Assembly: GCA_024233135.1 (NCBI GenBank)
Contig: JACKPZ010000010.1
Coordinates: 1-64,000 of the forward strand
Direction of reading: 5' to 3'
Source: Akkermansiaceae bacterium
GTDB taxonomy: Bacteria; Verrucomicrobiota; Verrucomicrobiia; Verrucomicrobiales; Akkermansiaceae
DNA: 64,000 nucleotides
The notes under the pieces were generated by a model. It was not told the DNA's origin. It was given only the letters and a program-made list of their open reading frames with translations, and did no database searches. Within the stretch, counting starts at the first letter, position 1; every line of letters begins with the position of its first letter. The position numbers and the translations under genes were made by a program. Of the stretch, positions 53,006 through 61,184 are shown in pieces.

Positions 53006-55321
53006 TTATTTCGCACGTTCGACGACGATGCCGGCATCGATGTACTGGCCGCCCTCGGTCTGGCGGCAACAGATGGCGAGCACGTTGCGTCCGGTCTTCA
53101 ACAAGTCCGTCCGTTGGATCGGAAAATCGAGGTAATCGGTGATGTACCCCTTCTCGCGGGCGATCTCGACGCCGTTGAGGAAGACCTGGACATCCTCGTC
53201 GTGGAACATGCGCAGCACGATCCGCCCTTCCGGCACGGCGGGAAGATTCCAGTCACGGCGCAGCCAGATGCCGTCGGACTGCCAGCGCGTTCCGACCCGC
53301 GAGTTGGCGACCTCGGGCACGCCGAACCCCCCCTCGCCCGTTTCCCATGATTTGGCATCGAAGTCCGGACGCTCCCAGCCGGGCGCGGGTTCCTCGATGG
53401 TGAAACGCCATTTCTGCGCCGAATCCTCGGATGTGGGCAGAAGAACCTGTGAATCCACCACGTCCGGAGTCGCCAACAACATGTCGGACAGCGGCTTGAG
53501 CCAAGAGGGATCGATCTTGTCGATGCGGTCGTAGGTGCGGAATCCGTTGATCTCCACCTCGACGTCGGTGGTCTGCGTGTAGACACCGGCGGCGATGCCC
53601 TGCTTGCGGAGACCGGCGAGGATGCGGATCGAGCGGCTGTAGCGATCCTTCCATTCGTCGAGGTTCTTCGGAAGCCCGCCGTATCCCCAGTTCGGCGCGT
53701 TCTTGGCCCACAGGTGGCCTTCGATGGGCATGCCGTGACCGCCGAACTCACCGACGACCTTCACGTAGTCGTCAAAACGTTTGTCCTCCAGAGGGAATCC
53801 GGGGTCCGGATAGCGGTGTTCATCCGCGATATCGCCGACAGGCCAGAAGTTTCCGCCGCTGGCGATGTTGATGGGACGGGTCTTGTCATACGCCACGGCC
53901 ATCCGCCCGACCTCCATGGTGCGGTGCTGGCCCCACGCCTCGTTGAAGGGAACCCAGGAGGCGATGCAGGGGACGTCGCGCAGATGATCGACCATGCGCT
54001 TGTATTCGGTGACGAACTGCTTGTGGGCCTCGGCCGGCCACTTGCCCTCCGTGGGATCCGGCGCCATGCGCGTCCACGGCGGGTTCGACCCCTTCGGCTC
54101 CGTCTGCGGGCCGAAGCCCATGCTCACCTGGTCCTGCCACATCAGCATGCCGATCTTGTCGCAATGGTGGTAGTAGCGCCGCGGCTCGACCTTGATGTGC
54201 TTGCGGATCATGTTGAATCCGGCGGCCTTGAGATAGTCGATGTCGGAAACCATCGCCGCCTCCGAAGGCGGGGTGAGAAGGCCGTCCGGCCACCAACCCT
54301 GATCGAGCGGCCCCCAGTGGAAGATGTTTTCGCCGTTGAGGGTGAAACGCCAGTGGCCGTTCGCATCCTTCGTCTTTCCGAACTCCCGGAGCGCCACGTA
54401 GGATTTCACCTCGTCGACAACGGCTCCCTTGGCATCGAGCAGTTCGACCTTGAGATCGTAGAGATTCGGTTCCGATGGCGACCAGAGCTTCGGCGAGGGA
54501 ATGCGGACCATCACGGACGACCCGCCCTCGGCGCTGGCGACCTGTTTGCCATCGATCGATGCGGCGACGCGCACCTTGCCGGCGGAGCCCGAGACCTTCG
54601 GCTCGACACGGACGCGGCCGGTCTTGATGTCGGTGGTGAAATCCAGGTCGCGGATGAAACCCTGCGGCACCCGCTCGAGCCAGACGGTCTGCCAGATACC
54701 GGTGACGCGGGTGTACCAGATGCCACCGGGTTCGAGCTTCTGCTTGCCGTGGAGCTGGAACCCCTCGGTGGCGTCGAGCACCTTCACCACCAGTTCGTTT
54801 CCATCCGTCTTGAGCGCGGATGTGATATCAAAAGAGAACGGTGTGAATCCCCCGGTATGACTGCCGATCTCGCGGCCGTTGACCCAGACGGTGGTCGAGT
54901 AGTCAACCGCCTCGAAGTTGAGGACCGTCCGCACTCCCTCCCGCGCGGGCGGCAGCGGCCGGCGGTACCAGAGCGCCTCGGACGGTTCGATGAGGCGGCC
55001 CACGCCGGACAGTGCGGATTCCGGGCAGAACGGCACGAGGATCTCGCCGTTCCATGCGTCGGGAGAACCGGCGTCCTTCGCGGTGACCGCGTAGTTCCAC
55101 AGGCCGTTGAGGTTCGTCCAGTCCGCGCGTTCAAGCTGCGGCCGGGGATATTCCTGCCAGACGTTGTCTACGTTCACAGCGCGGCCCCACTCGGTCATCA
55201 TGGCGTCTTTCACCGGCTGCCAGTCGGCACGGGCGGAGGCGCCGCCGAGCAGCAGCACGCAGAGCCCGCCGCGGAGCAGGCGCGCGGGGAACGAAGGAAG
55301 GACGGGATGGATCGGATTCAT
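53006..55321 (-). CDS. GH2 family glycoside hydrolase with C-terminal beta-module
   Basis: A 771-residue exported GH2 enzyme (signal RGGLCVLLLGGASARA). The order is the GH2 sugar-binding jelly roll (LNGLWNYAV, LVPFCPESALSGVGR, VWVNGREIGSHTGGFTPFS), the Ig-like domain, then the TIM barrel. The acid/base is Glu461 in PFNEAWGQ, and the nucleophile is Glu525 in VGEFGGHG. Possible activities are beta-galactosidase, glucuronidase, mannosidase or similar; they cannot be separated here. The C-terminal about 150 residues (WLRRDWNLPAV, FHDEDVQVFLNGVEIARE, NVLAICCRQTEGGQYIDAG) repeat the module seen in two neighbours. It is the first gene of a two-gene operon. Confidence 0.9.
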   Translation of the reverse strand: MNPIHPVLPSFPARLLRGGLCVLLLGGASARADWQPVKDAMMTEWGRAVNVDNVWQEYPRPQLERADWTNLNGLWNYAVTAKDAGSPDAWNGEILVPFCPESALSGVGRLIEPSEALWYRRPLPPAREGVRTVLNFEAVDYSTTVWVNGREIGSHTGGFTPFSFDITSALKTDGNELVVKVLDATEGFQLHGKQKLEPGGIWYTRVTGIWQTVWLERVPQGFIRDLDFTTDIKTGRVRVEPKVSGSAGKVRVAASIDGKQVASAEGGSSVMVRIPSPKLWSPSEPNLYDLKVELLDAKGAVVDEVKSYVALREFGKTKDANGHWRFTLNGENIFHWGPLDQGWWPDGLLTPPSEAAMVSDIDYLKAAGFNMIRKHIKVEPRRYYHHCDKIGMLMWQDQVSMGFGPQTEPKGSNPPWTRMAPDPTEGKWPAEAHKQFVTEYKRMVDHLRDVPCIASWVPFNEAWGQHRTMEVGRMAVAYDKTRPINIASGGNFWPVGDIADEHRYPDPGFPLEDKRFDDYVKVVGEFGGHGMPIEGHLWAKNAPNWGYGGLPKNLDEWKDRYSRSIRILAGLRKQGIAAGVYTQTTDVEVEINGFRTYDRIDKIDPSWLKPLSDMLLATPDVVDSQVLLPTSEDSAQKWRFTIEEPAPGWERPDFDAKSWETGEGGFGVPEVANSRVGTRWQSDGIWLRRDWNLPAVPEGRIVLRMFHDEDVQVFLNGVEIAREKGYITDYLDFPIQRTDLLKTGRNVLAICCRQTEGGQYIDAGIVVERAK

Positions 55322-55380
55322 AACAGAAAGGTTCGTGGACGCAGTCGAGGTCCATATCCGAATGCGCCCTTTGCACGGGA

Positions 55381-55401
55381 TTTCCGACACGGAATCGGAA
55401 A
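55381..55401. promoter_or_regulatory. inverted repeat TTTCCGA-N7-TCGGAAA upstream of GH2 operon
   Basis: A perfect 7-base inverted repeat with a 7-base spacer, 60 bases before the GH2 start at 55321. No T-tract follows in the direction of transcription, so an operator is more likely than a terminator. A similar TTCCGA/TCGGAA pair lies at 63501-63522. Confidence 0.45.
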
Positions 55402-55419
55402 AACCGCATGAAGACCGGA

Positions 55420-57696
55420 TCACTCCGCACGTGCCGAAGATGCCTCCGGAATCTGATGCACGAGGGCATCCGCCTCACGCAGCAGGATGCGGGCGATGAG
55501 CCAGTCCGGCCACCAGCCGTTGAACGCATCCTCATCCTCCACCCTGCGGGCGAAATCCTTCGGAACCATGGCGCGGGCCAGCTCCAACTGCGAGCGGGCC
55601 TCGATGTGATGGCCCTGTTGGAACACGGCGAGCGCGAGGAGCACGCGGGCGGTAGCCTCGCGCGAAAGTTCGTTCTTGGAGATTTCAAGGCACCTTCGCG
55701 CCCAGTATTCCGCCTGCTCGAATCGTCCGCGGCGGTGTTCGCCCAGCGCCACGGAAGTCATGCGCCACACGTCGAGATCCTCGATCTCCTCGGGCGGCCG
55801 CTCTTGGGTGTACACCTTGAGGGAGTCCACCGAGGCGTCGATGAGGCGGTCGAGATCGCGCATCAGGTCACCGCCCGCAGGCACCAGCAGGGCGACTTTC
55901 ACCGTGCGCTCGGCGGACCGCATGTCGGTCGTATTGGCATAGCGGTCGATCATCGAGCGGCGGAACTTCTCGAACGCATCGAGATCTCCGGACTCGACGA
56001 GCACGGTGCCGGCGCGGAGGTGGTCGAGCGAGGGCAGGTCGCTGGGGTCGAGGTAGTTCACCTTGACGAGATAGGAGAACCGCTCGGCGGCCTCGCTCCA
56101 GCGCCCTTGGGACTCGTGCCACTCGCCGAGGCGGCGGAAGACGTCGGCCCCTTCGGGCGTGGGCCGGATGAGCGGAGCGCCTTCCACCAGCTTGTCGGCG
56201 GCGGGGAAATTCCCATCCCGCAGAAGCACGACCGCCTGGGTGACGGCCTCGCGCGCCTTGGCGAGACGCAGCAGTTCCTCCGCTTGATCACGGCGTTTGT
56301 CCGCCTCCTCACGGAGCTGGGTTTGCAACAACTGGGCGCGCATCAGCCCCTGCCGTGCCTCGCGCTCGCCCCAGTAGAGGCGGGTGGAAACGACGGTGGC
56401 GATGACGAGAACGACGGCCATGGCAGCGACGGAGGCGAAGACCATGCGGTTGCGCCGCATCATTTTGCCGAGCACGTAACGGCGTGTGGGAGGACAAGCG
56501 ACGACCGGCTCATGGGCGAGGTGGCGCCGGATGTCCGCGGCGAAGCCGTGGGCGGATTCGTAGCGGCGGGCGCGCTCCTTTTCGAGGGCCTTGCGGGCGA
56601 TCCAGTCGAGATCGCCCTGCACGGCGGAGATCAGCGTATGGGCATCCGTGCCGCGGTCGCGGGCGAGGGTGGCGAGATCCTTGGACGCCAGCCCCTCGAG
56701 CATGGAGGAAACAAGCGGCGGTTCGGTTTCCCGCAGGATCCGAAGCATCTCGCTCATGCCGCAGGACGAGAGTTTCTCGGGGTCGAATGGCGGCCGGCCG
56801 GCGAGGAGTTCGTATAACAGGACACCGAGGCTGTAGATATCGCTCCGGGTGTCGAGACCCTGCGCGCTGCGGTCGGCCTGCTCCGGACTCATGTACGCCG
56901 GGGTGCCGAGCATCTGGATGTTCTGGGTGACCAGCTCGTTCTCGGTGAGCGGGATGTCGGTGGTCTTGGCGATGCCGAAGTCGATCACCTTGGGGACCGG
57001 CTGCCGGTCGTGGACGGTGATGAGGATGTTGGACGGCTTGATGTCGCGGTGGATGATGCCTTTCTGGTGGGCGTGCTGGATGGCGTTGCACACCATCGCG
57101 AACAGCCGCAGGCGCTCGGGAATGGTGAGCCGGTTCTCATCGCAGTAACGCGTGATGCTCGCGCCCTGCACCAGCTCCATCACGAAATACGGCAGCCCGT
57201 TGCGGGTGGTTCCGGCGTCGAGCACGTGGGCGATGTTCGGGTGGTCCATCAGCGCGAGCGCCTGGCGCTCCGCCTCGAAACGGGAGATCACCGTCTTGGT
57301 GTCCATCCCGATGCGGATGATCTTGAGCGCGACTTTCCGGCGGAACGGATGCGTTTGCTCGGCGACGAACACGGAACCGCAGCCGCCCTCGCCGATGAGT
57401 TCGACGATCCGGTAGGGGCCGATGTTGGTGCCGATGGCCGGGTTCGCACCGGAGGCCGGATAGACGATCGGCACCGAGTCCACCAATTGGACCAGCGTGT
57501 TGCTGTTGCTGGCGAAAAACTCATCGGCCTGTTCGTCGCAGGCGAGGAGGTCGTCGAGCGAGGCGCGCAGGGTGGCGTCGTTGCCGCAGACCTTGGCGAG
57601 ATACGCGTCGCGTTCCGGGCCGGCCGGGATTTCCAGCGCCTCGTCGTAGAGGCGTTGTTCGCGTTCGTAGGCGGACTCCGGAACGACCTCGGACAT
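55420..57696 (-). CDS. membrane Ser/Thr protein kinase with TPR-like C-terminus
   Basis: A 758-residue Hanks-type kinase. The kinase domain (about 95-395) has GEGGCGSVFVAE (Gly loop), Lys125 in VALKII, HRDIKPSN with catalytic Asp218, DFGIAK (239-244) and GTPAYMSPEQ. One membrane helix follows at about 419-442 (VFASVAAMAVVLVIATVVST). The external part is helical, TPR-like in pattern (LGEWHESQGRWSEAAERF, YWARRCLEISKNELSREA). It begins 5 bases after the ECF sigma gene on the same strand. The pairing of an ECF sigma with such a kinase is typical of Planctomycetes and Verrucomicrobia. Phosphorylation of the sigma in response to an external cue is a reasonable inference. Confidence 0.93.
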   Translation of the reverse strand: MSEVVPESAYEREQRLYDEALEIPAGPERDAYLAKVCGNDATLRASLDDLLACDEQADEFFASNSNTLVQLVDSVPIVYPASGANPAIGTNIGPYRIVELIGEGGCGSVFVAEQTHPFRRKVALKIIRIGMDTKTVISRFEAERQALALMDHPNIAHVLDAGTTRNGLPYFVMELVQGASITRYCDENRLTIPERLRLFAMVCNAIQHAHQKGIIHRDIKPSNILITVHDRQPVPKVIDFGIAKTTDIPLTENELVTQNIQMLGTPAYMSPEQADRSAQGLDTRSDIYSLGVLLYELLAGRPPFDPEKLSSCGMSEMLRILRETEPPLVSSMLEGLASKDLATLARDRGTDAHTLISAVQGDLDWIARKALEKERARRYESAHGFAADIRRHLAHEPVVACPPTRRYVLGKMMRRNRMVFASVAAMAVVLVIATVVSTRLYWGEREARQGLMRAQLLQTQLREEADKRRDQAEELLRLAKAREAVTQAVVLLRDGNFPAADKLVEGAPLIRPTPEGADVFRRLGEWHESQGRWSEAAERFSYLVKVNYLDPSDLPSLDHLRAGTVLVESGDLDAFEKFRRSMIDRYANTTDMRSAERTVKVALLVPAGGDLMRDLDRLIDASVDSLKVYTQERPPEEIEDLDVWRMTSVALGEHRRGRFEQAEYWARRCLEISKNELSREATARVLLALAVFQQGHHIEARSQLELARAMVPKDFARRVEDEDAFNGWWPDWLIARILLREADALVHQIPEASSARAE

Positions 57697-57701
57697 GGCG
57701 G

Positions 57702-58256
57702 TCAAACGAGTTGCCTCACCTCGCGGTAGAGCCAGGCCTTGGCGAAGGCCCAATAGCGCTCGACGCTGCGCTCGGTGACCCCGAGTTCCTTGGCGACCTC
57801 CTGGTTCGAAAGGTCTCCGAAAAACTTGAGCATCACGACGCGGGCCCGCACCGGATCGACCCGCTCGAAACGCTCGAGCGCCTCGTCGATGAGCAGCACC
57901 TGGTCCTCCGGAAGCGAAAGCGCGGCCTCGGCGCAGGTCATGCCCACGCGCACGTAGTTTCCTCCGCGTTTGATGCGGGACTTTCGCCGCGCGCGGTCGG
58001 TGAGGATGCGCCGCATGGTCCGCGCCGCGGTGGCGAGGAAATGGTGGCGGTTCTGCCAGTTGTCGTTGCCGTGGAGGCGCATCCACGCCTCGTGGACGAG
58101 TTCCGTGGCCTGGATCGTCTGGCCGAGCGATTCGCGCGACATCTGGGACGCGGCGAGGCGGCGCAGCTCGCGGTAGAGCGGCGCTTGCAGCTCGTCGGTG
58201 CGCATCGGCGGCTCGGCGTTCGTTGGGTTTGAGGGAGTGGGTTTCTCCGGCGGCAT
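57702..58256 (-). CDS. ECF sigma factor of the TIGR02999/kinase-associated group
   Basis: A 184-residue sigma factor. Region 2: LGQTIQATELVHEAWMRLHG, NRHHFLATAARTMRRILTD, with RARRKSRIKRGG after it. Region 4: LERFERVDPVRARVVMLKFF, LSNQEVAKELGVTERSVERY. This is the pattern of the Rhodopirellula/Verrucomicrobium sigma-70 family (Sig-70_X6), usually regulated by a kinase encoded next door. The start at 58256 is favoured; a Met at 58205 is an alternative. No anti-sigma gene is linked; the Ser/Thr kinase takes its place 5 bases downstream. Confidence 0.9.
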   Translation of the reverse strand: MPPEKPTPSNPTNAEPPMRTDELQAPLYRELRRLAASQMSRESLGQTIQATELVHEAWMRLHGNDNWQNRHHFLATAARTMRRILTDRARRKSRIKRGGNYVRVGMTCAEAALSLPEDQVLLIDEALERFERVDPVRARVVMLKFFGDLSNQEVAKELGVTERSVERYWAFAKAWLYREVRQLV

Positions 58257-58659
58257 GGCCTGTCTCTCCTTTTCCGTGAGGCTAGGAACGGACGGGCGGA
58301 TGTCAACGGGCAATGCCGGACGGGCCGGTTGGCCGGCGTTCGAAACGAGGGGTCGGAGCTGGGTCGGATCGGGTCTCATGTCGTCGCTGCGCCCCGGGGC
58401 GGCCGGCCGATGATGACAGCGGATCCGGGCATGGGTTCGGGAGCGTTTCGTGGGTTTCTGGAACAGGCCGGCCGGAACGATCCGCGCGCGGGCCCTGTAA
58501 GGGAAACAAGCGCCGTTTGCGGGGGCAACCCGACAGTTTTCGCAATCCCGCGAACCACCACGACAGGCCGACGAAATCGGTTTGCTGTCGGTTTCCACGT
58601 CCCAAACCGCGCTGGGCATGGGGGAACAGCCTTCCGTTCCGACGAAACCCGACCGCGCC
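58257..58659. other. 403-base divergent intergenic region (ECF sigma / GH127)
   Basis: The region must hold the promoters of both the sigma/kinase pair (minus) and the GH127/GH2 pair (plus). It contains CCGG-rich runs and a GTCGGA direct repeat near 58354-58370 but no clear operator, and the TTCCGA/TCGGAA inverted repeat of the other glycosidase promoters was not found. No coding frame with support was seen. Confidence 0.5.
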
Positions 58660-61179
58660 ATGAAACCCTCCGCGAAAGCCTCCCGTCTCGCCTGTTGCCT
58701 GCTTCTCGCCGCCTCGGGCGCGGCATCTCACGGCCAGGAAATCCAGGTCGTCGGGCGGCCTGATGTTTCGAAAACCAACACCAACTACATCGGCAACCGC
58801 GCGCCGCTGCTGCCGAGCCGGTTCATCGAGCTGCCGGCGGGGGCGGTCGAGCCGGACGGATGGCTGCGCGAGTTCCTCAAACGCCAGCGCGACGGCCTCA
58901 CCGGCCACCTCGGCGAGATCAGCGCGTGGCTGCAGAAGGACGACAACGCGTGGCTCAGCAAGGACGGCAAGGGCCGATACGGGTGGGAGGAACTGCCGTA
59001 TTGGCTGAAGGGCTACATCGAACTCGCCTACTTGTTCGACGATCCGAAGATGATCCGCGAGGTGAACGTGTGGATCGAAGGCGTGCTCGCGAGCCAGCGG
59101 CCGGACGGCGACTTCGGGCCTGACCAGCGCTTCGAAGACGGCTCGCGGGACTACTGGGCGAACATGGTGATGTTGTTCTGCCTGCAGTCGTATTTCGAGA
59201 AAACGCAGGACCCGCGGGTCCTCGAGCTGATGACGAAATACTTCCACTATCAGCTGACGGTGCCGGACGACCGGATGCTCACCCACTACTGGCAGAAGAT
59301 GCGCGGCGGCGACAACCTGCACAGCATCCACTGGCTCTACAACCGCACCGGGGACGAGAAGCTGCTGGAGCTTGGCGAGAAGATCCACCGCTGCACGGCG
59401 GACTGGACGATGGATGGCACCCTGCCGAACTGGCACAACGTCAACATCGCCGAGTGTTTCCGCGAACCGGCGCAGTTCCATCTGCAGTCGCACGACCCCG
59501 CCGATCTGAAGGCGGCCTACGACAACCACTTCGAGATCCGCAAGCGCTTCGGCCAGGTCCCGGGCGGCATGTTCGGCGGCGACGAGAACTGCCGTGTCGG
59601 CTACGACGACCCGCGCCAGGCCACGGAAACCTGCGGGTTTGTCGAGCAGATGCTCTCGGATGAAATGCTCATGCGCATCACCGGCGACCCGTTCTGGGGC
59701 GACCACTGCGAAGAGGTGGCCTTCAACAGCTACCCGGCCGCGGTGATGCCGGATTTCAAATCGCTGCGATATCTAACGGCACCGAACATGGTCCTCAGCG
59801 ACAGCGAGAACCACGCGCCCGGCATCGAGAACAGCGGCCCGTTCCTGATGATGAATCCGTTCAGCTCGCGCTGCTGCCAGCACAACCACTCGCACGGCTG
59901 GCCCTACTTCGCCAAAAGCCTGTGGCTGGCCACGCCGGACAACGGCGCGTGCGCCGCGCTCCACAGCGCCGGCAAGGTGCGCATGAAGGTGGCGGACGGC
60001 GTGCGGGTCGGCATCGCCGCGGAAACGAAGTATCCGTTCGAGGATACCATCCGCTTCCGGGTTTCGCCGGAGAAAACGGTCACCTTCCCGTTCTATCTCC
60101 GCATCCCGGCCTGGTGTGGTGACCCGCAGGTCGCGGTGAACGGCAAGCGCGCATCCGTTTCCGGCGCCACCGGCAAATACATCCGCATCGAGCGTGAGTG
60201 GAAAACCGGCGACACGGTGGAGCTCAAGCTGCCGATGGAAGTCTCCGTGAAAACCTGGGAGCACAACCACGACAGCGTGAGCGTCAGCCACGGCCCCCTC
60301 ACCTATTCGCTCAAGATCGGCGAGCGCTACGATCGCCACGACAGCACCAAGACCGCCATCGGCGACTCGAGTTGGCAGAAAGGCGCCGACCCGTCGAAAT
60401 GGCCGTCCTACGAGATCCACCCGACCACGCCGTGGAACTACGGACTCGTTCTCGATGCCGCCGACCCGGCGAAATCGTTCACGGTGAAACACGGCGCATG
60501 GCCGGCGGACGACTTCCCGTTCCGTCCGGACTCCGCCCCCATCACCATCGAGGCCAAGGCGAAGAAGATCCCCGCGTGGAAACTTGATCGCCACGGGCTG
60601 TGCGCGGTGCTGCAGGACAGCCCGGTCGTTTCGAACGAACCGCTGGAAACCGTGACCCTCATCCCGATGGGCGCCGCGCGCCTGCGGATCTCCGCGTTTC
60701 CCGTGATCGGCAGCGGACCGGACGCCCACGAATGGGTCGCCCCGCCGGAGCCGAATCCGGAACACCACAAGATCAGCGCGTCCCATTGTTTTCACGGCGA
60801 CAGCGTGGACGCGCTCGCCGACGGACTGACGCCGAACTCCTCGGGTGATCACTCCGTGCCGCGCATGACGTGGTGGAACCACCGCGGCGGCACCGAGTGG
60901 GTGCAATACGACTTCGACCATGCACGCGAGGTTTCCTCCGCCGCGGTCTATTGGTTCGACGACACCGGCGCGGGCGAGTGCCGCGTGCCGAAGTCGTGGC
61001 GCCTGCTCTACCGCACCGCGGCCGAGTGGAAACCGGTGCCCGGAGCGAAGCCATCCCCGGCCACCAAGGACGAATGGAACCGCATCGAATTTCCACCGCT
61101 CAAGACCCCCGCCCTGCGGCTCGAAGCGGAACTTCAACCCGGTTCCTCCGCCGGCATCCTCGAATGGATCGTCCGTTAG
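58660..61179 (+). CDS. GH127 beta-L-arabinofuranosidase-like enzyme
   Basis: An 839-residue exported enzyme (signal SRLACCLLLAASGAASHG). The alpha/alpha toroid of GH127 (DUF1680) is clear: EPDGWLREFLKRQRDGLTGH, then WLKGYIELAYLFDD. The catalytic zinc/cysteine centre of characterised GH127 (Glu-x-Cys plus a Cys pair) appears as Glu323-Thr-Cys325 in TETCGFVE and Cys405-Cys406 in SRCCQHNHSHG. A Cys thiolate nucleophile and zinc are therefore expected. The C-terminal about 130 residues (WVQYDFDHAREVSSAAVYWF) resemble an F5/8 discoidin domain. Arabinose-containing plant or algal glycans are likely substrates. A GH2 gene follows 5 bases later. Confidence 0.92.
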   Translation: MKPSAKASRLACCLLLAASGAASHGQEIQVVGRPDVSKTNTNYIGNRAPLLPSRFIELPAGAVEPDGWLREFLKRQRDGLTGHLGEISAWLQKDDNAWLSKDGKGRYGWEELPYWLKGYIELAYLFDDPKMIREVNVWIEGVLASQRPDGDFGPDQRFEDGSRDYWANMVMLFCLQSYFEKTQDPRVLELMTKYFHYQLTVPDDRMLTHYWQKMRGGDNLHSIHWLYNRTGDEKLLELGEKIHRCTADWTMDGTLPNWHNVNIAECFREPAQFHLQSHDPADLKAAYDNHFEIRKRFGQVPGGMFGGDENCRVGYDDPRQATETCGFVEQMLSDEMLMRITGDPFWGDHCEEVAFNSYPAAVMPDFKSLRYLTAPNMVLSDSENHAPGIENSGPFLMMNPFSSRCCQHNHSHGWPYFAKSLWLATPDNGACAALHSAGKVRMKVADGVRVGIAAETKYPFEDTIRFRVSPEKTVTFPFYLRIPAWCGDPQVAVNGKRASVSGATGKYIRIEREWKTGDTVELKLPMEVSVKTWEHNHDSVSVSHGPLTYSLKIGERYDRHDSTKTAIGDSSWQKGADPSKWPSYEIHPTTPWNYGLVLDAADPAKSFTVKHGAWPADDFPFRPDSAPITIEAKAKKIPAWKLDRHGLCAVLQDSPVVSNEPLETVTLIPMGAARLRISAFPVIGSGPDAHEWVAPPEPNPEHHKISASHCFHGDSVDALADGLTPNSSGDHSVPRMTWWNHRGGTEWVQYDFDHAREVSSAAVYWFDDTGAGECRVPKSWRLLYRTAAEWKPVPGAKPSPATKDEWNRIEFPPLKTPALRLEAELQPGSSAGILEWIVR

Positions 61180-61184
61180 ATCTC

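Noticed and set aside
53714..55411. 565-codon plus-strand frame opposite the GH2 gene
   Set aside because: Antisense shadow; the minus strand has both GH2 catalytic glutamates.
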